From Croceicoccus estronivorus (GTDB lineage: Bacteria > Pseudomonadota > Alphaproteobacteria > Sphingomonadales > Sphingomonadaceae), in NCBI RefSeq assembly GCF_001625325.1, contig NZ_JRQQ01000001.1, forward strand, positions 558,001 through 622,000: a stretch of 64,000 nucleotides of DNA, in the 5' to 3' direction. Of the stretch, positions 26,907 to 37,311 are shown piece by piece; within the stretch, counting starts at the first letter, position 1; every line of letters begins with the position of its first letter. A program made the translations under genes and the position numbers. A model generated the notes under the pieces. That model did no database searches. It had not been told where the DNA came from and saw only the letters and a program-made list of their open reading frames with translations.

Positions 26907-28424
26907 ATGGAACCGACGACAGCCGCATCATCACCGACCTGGTTCGACAACTTCGGCCAGATAAGTTTCGGGGTGCCGGACCTCGATCGCGCCATCGGCT
27001 TCTGGGAGGAACGGCTGGGAATTGGTCCCTGGGTGGTATTCCGCGGCCTCACCATGGATGCGACCCATGAAGGGCAGCGTATTCAGATGCCCTTCGATGT
27101 CGCGCTGACATGGCACGATGGCCGCCTTGTCGAATTGATCCAGGCGCTGGGCGATGGCCCCTCGCCGCTTCACGACGGGCTCAATCGCCCGATGATCGGC
27201 CTGCAGCGGCTCGCATCGCTTACCAGGCATATAGAGCGGGACGCCCAGCTGGCGGAGAGCCGGGGCATGGTCCCCATCACGACCGGGCAAGCAGCGGGGC
27301 AGCGTTTCATTCACTATCGCTGCGACGATGCGCCGGGAGTCATTCTGGAACTGCTTGAGCGCACTCCCGACTTTGACCGATTGATCGGCCAGTTGCGCGA
27401 GAGAGCCAACCACTATCAGCCCAGGGTTGCGGCAACTCCTCCGACACCTGCCGCAACCGACGATTCCGCCACCATGCGCGTAGCCGTGATCGATGCCTAT
27501 GGCGACGCGGACAGTTTCCGTATCGCGGAAATGCCAGTGCCGGTTCCGGGCCCAACCGAAGTACGCATCAGAGTGGCTGGTGCTGCGGTCAATCCTGTCG
27601 ACATCAAGGCGCGGACCGGCTTGCTGCACGACATGATGCCACTGGAATTTCCAGCCCGTCTCGGCGGTGACGTCTCAGGTGTCGTGGATGCAGTGGGTAG
27701 CACAGTGACCCGCTTCAGAGCCGGGGACCGCGTTGCCGGTATGATCAATCCCTTCAAAGACGGCGCCTACGCCGACTTTGTCATCGTCGATGAGGCCATA
27801 CTGGCAGCGGTGCCGCCGGAACTTGACTTGGTGGACGCAGCCGCGCTCCCGACCGGTGTTCTGGCCGGAACGCAACTGGTGGAATGTGGCATTATGCCTC
27901 GCGCGGGCGATCGCGTCCTGGTGACCGGAGCGGGCGGATCGACCGGGCGGGCAGCTGTCCTTGCCTTGCTGGAAGCCGGGGCAATCCCCATTGCCGGCGT
28001 GCGAGCCTCCAGTCGCCAGACCGTGGCCGATCTGCCCGTGACCGCCATCGATCTCGACGATCCGGAAGCCGTTGCGAAAATGGGAACATTGGACGCGATT
28101 GCCGACACGGTCGGTGGGGATCTGCTGGAAAAGCTGTTCCCGCTTGTACGCCCCGATGGAACGGTGGCTTCCGTCGCAATACCCGTGCCGGTCCCTCCCG
28201 CGAACTCGACCCAACGTTTCAGCTCGGTTATCGCACGCTTCGATGCAGAACGGCTGGCACGTTTCATGGCGGGCGCTGCCATGGGCAGATGGACCATGCC
28301 GATCGCCGGGCGCCTTCCGCTGGATGATGTCGCCACGGCCCACCGGCTCATGGAAAATGGCGGAGTCGGGGGGAAGCTGGTTCTTTATCCAGGCTCGCAA
28401 CATTCCGGGAAGAGCAAGGCCTAG
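26907..28424 (+). CDS. Fusion of a VOC domain with a medium-chain (quinone-oxidoreductase-like) dehydrogenase
   Basis: One uninterrupted 505-codon frame with two domains. Residues 15-155 are a VOC module (FGQISFGVPDLDRAIGFWEERLGIGPW ... GVILELLE). Residues 172-188 are a Pro/Ala/Thr-rich linker. Residues 190-500 are a zinc-less medium-chain dehydrogenase (EVRIRVAGAAVNPVDIKARTG, LGGDVSGVVDAVG, VLVTGAGGSTGRAAVLALLEAG, VGGKLVLYPG). The VOC part closely resembles the free protein at 5538. The start is ATG 26907 with GGGGGA upstream. The fusion suggests channelling between a VOC isomerase or lyase step and an NADPH-dependent enone reduction; substrate unknown. It precedes the second TonB receptor by 228 bp. 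Confidence 0.88.
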   Translation: MEPTTAASSPTWFDNFGQISFGVPDLDRAIGFWEERLGIGPWVVFRGLTMDATHEGQRIQMPFDVALTWHDGRLVELIQALGDGPSPLHDGLNRPMIGLQRLASLTRHIERDAQLAESRGMVPITTGQAAGQRFIHYRCDDAPGVILELLERTPDFDRLIGQLRERANHYQPRVAATPPTPAATDDSATMRVAVIDAYGDADSFRIAEMPVPVPGPTEVRIRVAGAAVNPVDIKARTGLLHDMMPLEFPARLGGDVSGVVDAVGSTVTRFRAGDRVAGMINPFKDGAYADFVIVDEAILAAVPPELDLVDAAALPTGVLAGTQLVECGIMPRAGDRVLVTGAGGSTGRAAVLALLEAGAIPIAGVRASSRQTVADLPVTAIDLDDPEAVAKMGTLDAIADTVGGDLLEKLFPLVRPDGTVASVAIPVPVPPANSTQRFSSVIARFDAERLARFMAGAAMGRWTMPIAGRLPLDDVATAHRLMENGGVGGKLVLYPGSQHSGKSKA

Positions 28425-28450
28425 ACGAAACGGCCCTCACACCGGTTCCA

Positions 28451-28467
28451 ACCAGGAAGCACCTGGT
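28451..28467. promoter_or_regulatory. Small inverted repeat between the fusion gene and the TonB receptor
   Basis: Perfect repeat ACCAGG - 5 nt - CCTGGT, 26 bp after the fusion gene's stop and about 185 bp before the receptor start. No T-run follows, so an operator is as likely as a terminator. Confidence 0.35.
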
Positions 28468-28652
28468 GGGGGGGAGAATTGCTGCGACCTATCCATCCGA
28501 CACCTTGGTGCGTGGCTGGAAAGTCACAGTGTGCGACTTCTGTGCACATAAACCCCCTCTTACGCCGGAAAAGCCCCAGAATCGTCTTTGAATAATTTTA
28601 GACCGAAGTATAGGAATTTTGGAATCAAGATAATTCAGAGGGAGGGTTCCAG

Positions 28653-31040
28653 ATGAAACCTAGAAAAATCATACCGTTGCTCCTATTGGGATCGGCGGCC
28701 ACAATTGCGCCAGTGATGGCCCAAGCGCAAGAAAGCGCACCCGCAAACAACGGCGGCATTGAAGATATCGTCGTCACGGCTCGCCGTACGGCGGAATCCA
28801 TGCAGCGGACGCCTGTCTCCATTTCCGCGTTTTCCCAGCAGTTTCTGGAAACACAGAATGTGGTGCAGGTCGACAAGATCGCTCAGTTCACCCCCAACCT
28901 CACCATTTCGCAGCAGCCTTCCAGTCTGACGGCTGCCTCGATCCTGATCCGCGGCGTCGGGCAAACCGAACCGTCAGCGGTCGCGGAACCGGGCGTCGGC
29001 ATGTATCTGGACGGTGTTTACATCGCTCGCACGGGCGGTGCGATTCTCGATCTGGTCGATCTGGAACGCATCGAAGTGCTCCGTGGTCCGCAAGGCACGC
29101 TGTTCGGCCGCAACACCATCGGCGGCGCAGTGCAGCTGGTTTCCAAGAAGCCCTCGGACGACTTCGGTGTCGAACAGAAGCTCGGCTATGGCAGCTTCGA
29201 CAGCTGGTACACCAAGACCACTCTCAACACCGGCTACATTGGCGATTCACCCTTCAAGGCGACGATCTCCTACCAGCATCGCGAAAAGGATGGCTGGGTC
29301 GACAACAAGCTTTCGAAGCACGACCCCTATGGTCTCAACAGCGATGCCGTTTGGGTCCGCCTGAGCGGGGAACTGTCCGACTCGTTCAAGGTCGACTACA
29401 GCTTTGACTGGAACGATCGCAAAGGCCAGCCGGCCTATTTCCAGCTGGTTGCCGCTTCCGACAACGTGCTGGAATATTTCGGTCGTTCGGAATCCCTTGG
29501 CGGGGACCCGCTGATATTCAGCCGCGAACGTCTGCGCGAAGGTCTTCAGGAAGGTTTCACCGACCGCAAGGGCAACTATCGCTGGGATTCTCGCGCCAAA
29601 TCGCAGGGCCATGCCTTGACGCTGGAATTTGATGCCGGCGATGCCCTGACTCTGAAATCAATCAGCTCGTTCCGCAAGTTCGATCAGGATACGATCCTCG
29701 GCCTGAGCGGTAACGGCAATCTGCTGGGTGTGGTGTACGATTATACGTCCCCCACCAAGACATCGGTTCAGCGCGTAACCACCTATCAGGGCAACAACGC
29801 CCCGCAAAAGCAGAAGCAGTATTCCCAGGAACTGCAGGCGACCGGCAAGATTGGTGACGTCAACTACGTGCTCGGCGCTTATTACTTCCATGAGAAGGCC
29901 AGCGAGTACAACAACCAGTTCCTGACCATCGTCACACCGGTGGCCGGCTTGGCCTACCTTGGCTTCGAACCCGCAGATGTGGCTGAGATACAGGCACTCA
30001 ATCCCGGCCTCGACCTGATCGGTCTCAACGCCAACCCTCCCGGCAACTTCGGCGGCAAGGCGGACTCGTATGCCCTGTTCGGCCAGGCAAGCTGGCGGCC
30101 ATCGTCGCTGGATGACAAGCTCGAGCTGACTGCCGGTCTCCGTTACACGTGGGACAACAAGACGCTGTTCATCGACAATGACGGGAACGGCGTACCCGAC
30201 GTCAACGGCAAGGCCAAGTTCACCAACCTTTCATGGCTCGCCTCGGTCAATTACAATGTGACCGACAACGTCATGATCTATGGCCGCGTATCGACCGGTT
30301 ACAAGAGCGGCGGTTTCAACCCTCGCACTTCGGTGTTGAACGGTTTCGATCCGGAAAAGGTCATATCCTACGAAGCCGGCCTCAAGGCCGACTGGCTTGA
30401 CCGTCGCCTGCGGACGAACATTGCCTTGTATTACACCGACTACAAGGACAAGCAGATCAACCAGTTCGCCTCCGGCACTGGCGGCGCGACCTCGATTATC
30501 CTGAATGCGGGTAAAGCCAGTATCCAGGGTGTCGAATTCGAAATGACGGCTGTACCTGTAGATGGCCTGACATTGACCGGCTCGCTGGGTTACACCGATC
30601 CGAAGTTCAAGAAGTTCGCTTTCCGCGATCCGGTACAGGACGTCGTTATCGATGTTGCTGACGAAGCGCGTTTCTCGAACGTGCCGAAACTGAACTGGAA
30701 CGCCAGCATTCAGTATGTCTTCCCGGCATTCGACTTTGGCGAATTGTCGACCCAGGTGAACTATTCCTATCGCAGCAAGATGTACTTCTTCCCGCTTGAC
30801 CGGGTGAACACCTTCAACAAGGAAGTGGCATCTCCGGGCCAGGGCACGCTGTCGGCACGCATCGCGCTGTCGAATGTCGCCCTGGGTGACCGTGGCAGCA
30901 TGGAAGTGTCCGTGTGGGGCGAAAATCTCGCCAACAATGACAAGCTGGCATACGGCATCGACTTCGGTGGTCTCGGCTTCGGTGGCGCTTATTTCGCCGA
31001 ACCGCGCAGCTTCGGTGTCGATGTGAAGTTCAACTACTGA
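28653..31040 (+). CDS. TonB-dependent outer-membrane receptor
   Basis: A 795-residue receptor. The signal peptide is about 25 residues (ending VMAQAQ). DIVVTARRTAESMQRTPVSIS resembles the TonB box and plug entry, and VLRGPQGTLFGRNTIGGAVQLVSKKP is the plug signature. The barrel ends with DVKFNY, an aromatic C-terminus suited to BamA insertion. GAGGGAGGG lies before the ATG. It shares the plug motifs with the receptor at 20167, but the two diverge in the barrel, so different ligands are likely. A strong hairpin follows the stop. Uptake of a bulky hydrophobic carbon source is the usual role for this group; the ligand here is not determined. Confidence 0.93.
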   Translation: MKPRKIIPLLLLGSAATIAPVMAQAQESAPANNGGIEDIVVTARRTAESMQRTPVSISAFSQQFLETQNVVQVDKIAQFTPNLTISQQPSSLTAASILIRGVGQTEPSAVAEPGVGMYLDGVYIARTGGAILDLVDLERIEVLRGPQGTLFGRNTIGGAVQLVSKKPSDDFGVEQKLGYGSFDSWYTKTTLNTGYIGDSPFKATISYQHREKDGWVDNKLSKHDPYGLNSDAVWVRLSGELSDSFKVDYSFDWNDRKGQPAYFQLVAASDNVLEYFGRSESLGGDPLIFSRERLREGLQEGFTDRKGNYRWDSRAKSQGHALTLEFDAGDALTLKSISSFRKFDQDTILGLSGNGNLLGVVYDYTSPTKTSVQRVTTYQGNNAPQKQKQYSQELQATGKIGDVNYVLGAYYFHEKASEYNNQFLTIVTPVAGLAYLGFEPADVAEIQALNPGLDLIGLNANPPGNFGGKADSYALFGQASWRPSSLDDKLELTAGLRYTWDNKTLFIDNDGNGVPDVNGKAKFTNLSWLASVNYNVTDNVMIYGRVSTGYKSGGFNPRTSVLNGFDPEKVISYEAGLKADWLDRRLRTNIALYYTDYKDKQINQFASGTGGATSIILNAGKASIQGVEFEMTAVPVDGLTLTGSLGYTDPKFKKFAFRDPVQDVVIDVADEARFSNVPKLNWNASIQYVFPAFDFGELSTQVNYSYRSKMYFFPLDRVNTFNKEVASPGQGTLSARIALSNVALGDRGSMEVSVWGENLANNDKLAYGIDFGGLGFGGAYFAEPRSFGVDVKFNY

Positions 31041-31101
31041 GCCTTCAGCTCAGGCAATCAGATCCTCAGGCAATATCCATAATTGACCTGATGGATGGGC
31101 G

Positions 31102-31131
31102 CGAGGCCGGGGCATGAATGCTCCGGCCTCG
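31102..31131. terminator. Bidirectional hairpin between convergent TonB-receptor and aldo/keto reductase genes
   Basis: Stem CGAGGCCGG/CCGGCCTCG, one G-T wobble pair, inner stem GCAT/ATGC and a 2-nt loop. It lies 61 bp after the receptor stop and 49 bp before the end of the opposing gene. No strong T-run, but the stem is very stable. Confidence 0.7.
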
Positions 31132-31180
31132 TAAACCCAGGCAGTAATTACCTGCCAACAGGCAACAGCTTGAGATCAGT

Positions 31181-32173
<993 letters not shown>

Positions 32174-32199
32174 GATAACCTCCTGAATTTGCGATGGTG

Positions 32200-33165
32200 T
32201 CAGAAACGTTCGCCAACCAGCTGTTCGCTTTTTTCCCACAGAGCCTTCGCCCGCTCCGCATCGAGCCCATATGAAGCGACGCCTCCAAGGATTCCGTTGC
32301 TGTCCTGGACTTCCGCCACATGACAGTCCTCGCAATAGCGGCCGCCGACTTCGTCCCCCGGCGCGGTGATCGCAGCCCAGACAGACGTGGCCGCGCCCTG
32401 CGGGACTGTTTTGTAGAAGAATACTTCCGCGCCATATTCCTTCTGTGCCGCTTCGATCGAAGCGAGCAGTTGAGCTGTTGATTCCCTGGTCATGTGGCGG
32501 CCCAGTTCGGTGCTGATCGCGCCTGGATGGACAGCCGCCGCGCGGATGCCCCGCCCTTTGTGCCTGCGATCGAACTCTACAGCGAACAGGATGTTTGCGG
32601 TCTTCGAGCGGCCATAGGCCTGCCACTCGTTATAGGGCGTGCGTTCGAAATTCGGATCGTCCAGGTCGACATCCGAATACCAGTGTCCTGACGAGGAAAG
32701 GTTTACCAACCGTCCCCCCGGAGCCAACAAGGATGCGATGCGATTGACCAGCACAAAATGGCCGAGATGATTGGTTCCGAACTGCATTTCGAAACCATCC
32801 TGCGTCTTTCGCTCCGGACAGGCCATGATACCCGCATTTGCAATGATGACGTCGAACTGACGTCCGTCCGCCACCAATGCGTCGGCACAGGCCCTCACAC
32901 TGTCGAGTGAGGCCAGATCGAGCTCGACGAGTTCGAAGCTGCCCCCGGTTTCCTGCGCTGCATCTCGCACTGCCCCGGTCGCATCCCTTGCCTTGGCCAG
33001 ATCCCGTGCCGCGCCAACCACGTCGGCGCCACGCATCACCAGCGCGCGGGCGGTTTCGACGCCGAGTCCCGCTGACACACCGGTCACAAGGATACGTTTT
33101 CCTGTGAGATCTATTCCTGCGAGTACTTCGTCAGTGGTCGATTCAGCTCCGAAGGGCTTCGTCAT
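32200..33165 (-). CDS. SDR-family oxidoreductase, retinol-dehydrogenase/protochlorophyllide-reductase-like
   Basis: A 321-residue extended short-chain dehydrogenase. [15 protein letters not shown] followed by AARD indicates NADP preference, ANAG replaces NNAG, the catalytic Ser is in NLSSSGH and the Tyr-x3-Lys in AYGRSKTAN. Length and the [15 protein letters not shown] segment match the retinol-dehydrogenase-like group. GGAGAGGGAG precedes the ATG. It heads a two-gene transcript with the aldo/keto reductase and is divergent from the AraC gene across 129 bp. Substrate unassigned; lipophilic alcohols or ketones are usual. Confidence 0.88.
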   Translation of the reverse strand: MTKPFGAESTTDEVLAGIDLTGKRILVTGVSAGLGVETARALVMRGADVVGAARDLAKARDATGAVRDAAQETGGSFELVELDLASLDSVRACADALVADGRQFDVIIANAGIMACPERKTQDGFEMQFGTNHLGHFVLVNRIASLLAPGGRLVNLSSSGHWYSDVDLDDPNFERTPYNEWQAYGRSKTANILFAVEFDRRHKGRGIRAAAVHPGAISTELGRHMTRESTAQLLASIEAAQKEYGAEVFFYKTVPQGAATSVWAAITAPGDEVGGRYCEDCHVAEVQDSNGILGGVASYGLDAERAKALWEKSEQLVGERF

Positions 33166-33294
33166 CGTTCGTTCTCCCTCTCCAGATCAAGTGATAGGCC
33201 GGTGATCAATTCTCACCAGCGTTCGCATCTAAATGGCTCTGACCCGACCTGCGATGAAGCCGAATCGTCTCTATATCTTGCCTGATCCTCTCAA

Positions 33295-34254
33295 ATGCGG
33301 ACCGCCATGAGCAACATCCTCTTGCCCTATCCCGCCGCCTCGGCTGATATTGCCATCATGCACGATCATCTGAATCGCATGCGCACTGTCGTCGAACGGC
33401 ATGCCAAGGGCATCTACTCCGAGACGATCCTTCCCCGCATCGCACTGCATGTCAGCCCGGCGACCACCAAGCCGCGCCCTGCGGTGTACGAGCCGTCGTT
33501 ATGCCTCGTGCTTCAGGGGGCAAAGCAGGTCATGATCGGCAACCGCATCCTTCGCTATGACCCGGCAAGCTATTTTATCGCGGCAGTCGAGTTGCCCGCC
33601 GCCGGTTGTATAATCGAAGCCACTCCCGCCCGACCCTATGTGGCAGTCAGCATGAAACTGGATCGGACAGCGCTTTCAACGCTGATGCTGGATATGGCCG
33701 ACATATCCGAAGGCCAGACGACAGGTTTCGCAGTCAGCGCCGTGACCCCGGACCTGCTGGACGCATTTTCGCGTTTCGTGTCCCTGCTCGATGCGCCGGA
33801 TGATACGCCCGTCCTGGCGCCAATGCACGAACGCGAAGTCCTCTATCGGCTGCTCAAGGGGCCGCAGGGCGGGGCGCTGAGGCAAATTGCCCGGACAGGC
33901 AGCCGCCTGAGCCAGGTACGGCAGGCAATCGCATGGATTCGATCGCACTTCGATGAAGCCTTGCGGGTCGAACAACTGGCCGAACTGGCGGGAATGAGCC
34001 CCGCATCGTTCCATCGTCACTTCAAGGCCGCAACGGCAATGAGCCCGCTGCAATACCAGAAGATGCTGCGCCTTCAGGAAGCCAGGCGATTGCTCGTCAC
34101 CAGCGCCGATGTCGCCCGGGCAGGTCATATGGTAGGCTATGAAAGCGCCTCCCAATTCAGCCGGGAATATGCCCGCATGTTCGGCGCGCCGCCAAGCCGG
34201 GACGCAGAACGCCTGCGCGGCGAAGGGGTTGAGGAAATCAGCCACGCGGCCTGA
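33295..34254 (+). CDS. AraC-family regulator with AraC_N (YqhC-like) sensor domain
   Basis: A 319-residue regulator. The N-terminal domain reads ETILPRIALHVSPATTKPRPAVYEPSLCLVLQGAKQVMIGN, matching the AraC_N family typified by YqhC. The C-terminal HTH reads VEQLAELAGMSPASFHRHFKAATAMSPLQYQKMLRLQEAR and then GYESASQFSREYARMFGAPPSRD. It is divergent from the SDR and aldo/keto reductase genes. YqhC likewise sits beside and activates aldehyde reductase genes, so control of the divergent pair is a strong inference. An ATG at 33307 is an equally plausible start. Confidence 0.9.
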   Translation: MRTAMSNILLPYPAASADIAIMHDHLNRMRTVVERHAKGIYSETILPRIALHVSPATTKPRPAVYEPSLCLVLQGAKQVMIGNRILRYDPASYFIAAVELPAAGCIIEATPARPYVAVSMKLDRTALSTLMLDMADISEGQTTGFAVSAVTPDLLDAFSRFVSLLDAPDDTPVLAPMHEREVLYRLLKGPQGGALRQIARTGSRLSQVRQAIAWIRSHFDEALRVEQLAELAGMSPASFHRHFKAATAMSPLQYQKMLRLQEARRLLVTSADVARAGHMVGYESASQFSREYARMFGAPPSRDAERLRGEGVEEISHAA

Positions 34255-34287
34255 ATATTTCCGACCGCCAGACATTCTGCCCTGGAT

Positions 34288-34938
34288 CTAGGTCAGATTA
34301 CGCTTCTGCGCCTCGATCGCGACTTCTGCACGCGAAGACACGTCCAGCTTGCGGTAGATCGACTTGAGATGATCGCGAACCGTGTGTGAACTGATCTGCA
34401 ATTGCTCCGCCACTTCCTTGGCACGCAGTCCGCGGCCCACAAGCGAGAGCACCTCGCGTTCGCGGTCCGTCAGTGGATCTTCCTCCTCATTCTGATGCGG
34501 ACGGAAACGCGCGAGCATCATCCGGGCGATTGCAGGCGACAGCGAAGGCTCCCCCGCCATCAGGCGTTCGATGCGAAAGTGCAGCAGTTCAGGCTCTGCA
34601 TCCTTGATCAGATAACCATCTGCCCCGGCGGCTAGGGTCGCCTCCACGCTCTGGCTGTCATCCATCACAGTGACTGCGGCAACGAGTATGTCGTAGGAGC
34701 TTTTCAGGCTGCGGATGATGTCCCACCCGCGCCCATCGGGCAAATGCAGATCGACAAAGGCGAAATCGAATTTGCGGTCGAGCAACACCATCGCCTCGGT
34801 AAAAGAGGATGCTTCCTCGATCCCCGATGCGTCCTGCCCCCTCTTGGCAAGCACTGCCTTGATCGCATCTACCAGCAGGCGCCGGGCCGGTTCGAGGTCG
34901 TCGACCACCAGGACTCTGGGTGACAGGCCACCGCTCAT
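34288..34938 (-). CDS. LuxR/NarL-type response regulator
   Basis: A 216-residue two-component response regulator. The receiver domain has the acidic pair VVDD (residues 13-14), the phospho-acceptor Asp63 in FVDLHLPDG, and Lys in YLIKDAEP. The C-terminal NarL/LuxR helix-turn-helix reads LTDREREVLSLVGRGLRAKEVAEQLQISSHTVRDHLKSIYRKL. Its ATG overlaps the stop of the kinase gene by 4 bp, so translation is coupled and the two are partners. Targets are not evident; nothing else is on the transcript. Confidence 0.93.
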   Translation of the reverse strand: MSGGLSPRVLVVDDLEPARRLLVDAIKAVLAKRGQDASGIEEASSFTEAMVLLDRKFDFAFVDLHLPDGRGWDIIRSLKSSYDILVAAVTVMDDSQSVEATLAAGADGYLIKDAEPELLHFRIERLMAGEPSLSPAIARMMLARFRPHQNEEEDPLTDREREVLSLVGRGLRAKEVAEQLQISSHTVRDHLKSIYRKLDVSSRAEVAIEAQKRNLT

Positions 34939-37058
34939 GAAATCACCGGTACATTGATGCTGACACGAAAGCCGCTGCCCGCCTCGCCGTCAAAATCGAA
35001 ATAGCCGTCAATCGCGGCAAGCCGGGCGCGCATGTTTTTCAATCCATTGCCCTGCTTCAGAGTGCCGTTGAAGTTCGCCCCATCATCGCTGGCGACCAGA
35101 TACAGCCGCGCATTCTCCAGCCGGGTTCGCACGGATAGCCGCCCTGCCCCCGAATGCTTGACCACGTTGGTCACGATTTCGCGAAGCACGGATGCCAGCG
35201 CCTTTTGCGATTGCGGGGACATGTGGCCGGAGATGTCGGCCACCGGCCAGCTTAGCTCTATTCCAGCCGCTTCCAGCCGCTCCGCGGCCTCGGCCCGACT
35301 ATCCGCCAGGATATCGACCAACTGGCCGCTACCCCCTTCCTCCGTCGAAACAATCGTCCGCACTTCGGCGAGCGAGGCCCGCAATACGGCCTTCAGCTCC
35401 CCCGGATCCTCCAGCATCAGCCCCGAGACAAGGCGTGCGGACAGATCGTCATGCAGATCGCGCGAGATCCTGCTGCGTTCAGTGCTTACGCCCTGCTTGA
35501 ATGCTTCCTGCTGCCGCTTGAGGCTCGACGCCAGATCGATCAGCCGCGTGGCCAGTTGCCGGTCCCGTTCCTGAAACAGCCGCGTGCCGCTGTTCTTGTA
35601 TCGCACCAGCAAGGCTGGGCAGTCGATGACGGCAGGCAATTGCAGGGCTATTCCGTCTTCCAATATGTCGACTTTGGCCGAAGCGCCAGGCCCGACGGTA
35701 TCGATCTGCAATGGCGAGAAGGCCTTTTCGAAAATGCCGCGCCACTGCTGCACTCGCTGTTCGACATCGCCGATCAACGCAATGTGCGCCACTTCCTCCA
35801 GCAAGTCTTCGATCCGCCGGTTTCCCAGTAACCAGCGCTGCACCAGCCCGCGCCATGGCAGGTAGAAAAACGGCAGCAGCAGCAGCATGGTCAGCACGGC
35901 GGCACTGCTGATCGACCCCAGCAAAGTGATCAGCGCTATATCCACTGCAATCAGCAACAGGCCGAAAGACACCGCGCGGAACATGCCGATGGCCCACCGC
36001 TCGCTCTGGAACAGCGCATTGCGCCGCAATCCGAACGCCACCCCGAGATGGACGATAAGAAAGAAGGCAAACGCGTAGCTCTGGCCGATCAGTGGCTCCA
36101 GACCCAGCAGGACTGGAATAACCACAGTGCAAATGAACAGCCCGGAGCCGATCAGTGTCGAAACGCCAACCCAGCGTATCGCTGCCCGCTCCAGCGGCTT
36201 TTTTCTTGAGCGGAAAAACTGGACCGCCACCAGCAGCAGGATCGCCAGCATTTCGGTGGCGGTGAGCAGTGGCCCTTCGTTGGCAGGCGAACCCAGCGCA
36301 TCGAACTGGCCCAGCAGGAACCAACCGCCGAAAAAGGCCGCGACGACGGCCAACAACCTGTTGGGGATCATTCGGACGGGATAGATCAGAAACAGGCAGA
36401 TCATCGCCACGCCATAAGTCATGGCACCGAAAACATTCATCGCGCTCAACGGGACGAAGAGCGAAGATGGCAGCGCCAGCCAGCGCGTGCTGTACAATGC
36501 CGCAGTCGTCGCGGAAATCCACACGCCTGCCCCCGCAATACCAAACAGCCGATTGGCAAGTGCGCGGGGCTGAAGTGCCCAGATCCAGGCCGACACCACG
36601 AAAATGGCAAAACCCACCAGTATTTGCAGCCAGAATTCAAAGGGCAGGCTTCGCGACGGGGTTAGCGGTATTTGCGTCCGCAACCGGCCATCCCCGATGA
36701 CGGGAACGGTATCCTGACCGGGCTCCGCCAGCCAGCGCGCAAAAGCATCCTGCCGGGCAAAGAACCGCGCCTGCGCGTCGTAGCTGTCGATGACATCCGG
36801 GTCCGGGGTGAGATCTCCCGGTTCGGGGCGGATGGGCGTATCATCAACCGCCACCGGCGGGGCAAGCTCGCCAACAGCCTGCCGCTTTGTGTCGTAAAGA
36901 AGGACGCGGTCCTGTTCCAACACCAGCCGCTCCGCATAATGCGGTTGCATCATGGCAAGCACGGTCATGGCGGCGGAAAAAACGAATCCTATTGAAATCG
37001 CAATGGAAAGCAGCGTGCCCGGCATGGCCCAGAAGCTGTTTCTTGCAATGTTCGGCAT
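34935..37058 (-). CDS. Membrane sensor histidine kinase (HisKA_3 type)
   Basis: A 707-residue kinase. One membrane segment (about residues 13-37), an extracytoplasmic loop of about 100 residues and a block of roughly eight membrane helices (141-405) form the sensor. A GAF-like stretch (420-500) leads to the HisKA_3 dimerisation helix with the phospho-accepting His536 in SRISRDLHDDLSARL. The ATPase domain shows the N-box REIVTNVVKHSGA (Asn631) and G-boxes SDDG (658-660) and GNGLKNM. The multi-helix sensor resembles 7TM-type input modules, and the signal is unknown. It is followed, with 4-bp overlap, by its response regulator. Confidence 0.92.
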   Translation of the reverse strand: MPNIARNSFWAMPGTLLSIAISIGFVFSAAMTVLAMMQPHYAERLVLEQDRVLLYDTKRQAVGELAPPVAVDDTPIRPEPGDLTPDPDVIDSYDAQARFFARQDAFARWLAEPGQDTVPVIGDGRLRTQIPLTPSRSLPFEFWLQILVGFAIFVVSAWIWALQPRALANRLFGIAGAGVWISATTAALYSTRWLALPSSLFVPLSAMNVFGAMTYGVAMICLFLIYPVRMIPNRLLAVVAAFFGGWFLLGQFDALGSPANEGPLLTATEMLAILLLVAVQFFRSRKKPLERAAIRWVGVSTLIGSGLFICTVVIPVLLGLEPLIGQSYAFAFFLIVHLGVAFGLRRNALFQSERWAIGMFRAVSFGLLLIAVDIALITLLGSISSAAVLTMLLLLPFFYLPWRGLVQRWLLGNRRIEDLLEEVAHIALIGDVEQRVQQWRGIFEKAFSPLQIDTVGPGASAKVDILEDGIALQLPAVIDCPALLVRYKNSGTRLFQERDRQLATRLIDLASSLKRQQEAFKQGVSTERSRISRDLHDDLSARLVSGLMLEDPGELKAVLRASLAEVRTIVSTEEGGSGQLVDILADSRAEAAERLEAAGIELSWPVADISGHMSPQSQKALASVLREIVTNVVKHSGAGRLSVRTRLENARLYLVASDDGANFNGTLKQGNGLKNMRARLAAIDGYFDFDGEAGSGFRVSINVPVIS

Positions 37059-37085
37059 TGACGATCCAGGCCCGGAGAAAAGAGG

Positions 37086-37111
37086 ACGGTGGAGCCCATG
37101 GGCCCCACCGT
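37086..37111 (-). terminator. Rho-independent terminator of the sulfatase gene
   Basis: Stem ACGGTGG/CCACCGT, one A-C mismatch, inner stem GCCC/GGGC and a 2-nt loop. Read on the minus strand it is followed by CCTCTTTTCTCC. It lies between the sulfatase stop (37312) and the kinase start (37058), so the two transcripts are separate. The other 200 bp of this gap hold nothing I can identify. Confidence 0.75.
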
Positions 37112-37311
37112 CAAGGTCAAGCTGTCCTGTCGGGTCGCATTAGGCATGGACTGCTTGGCAAGAACTGTGTTTCACCGCCTTGCAGCTGCCATATGCACTT
37201 GGTCCGCGAAGCCCGACCATCCCGCAAATGGGGGATGAACCGAGGATCGCGTGAGATAAACGGAGCCGCCGCGCCAAGGCGTGTTCGCTCCGCCGACCGT
37301 TGCCTTTCCCG

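Noticed and set aside
32174-32626. N-terminal extension of the aldo/keto reductase frame
   Set aside because: It overlaps the upstream SDR gene in another frame. The ATG at 32173 has GGAGG and matches the family N-terminus.
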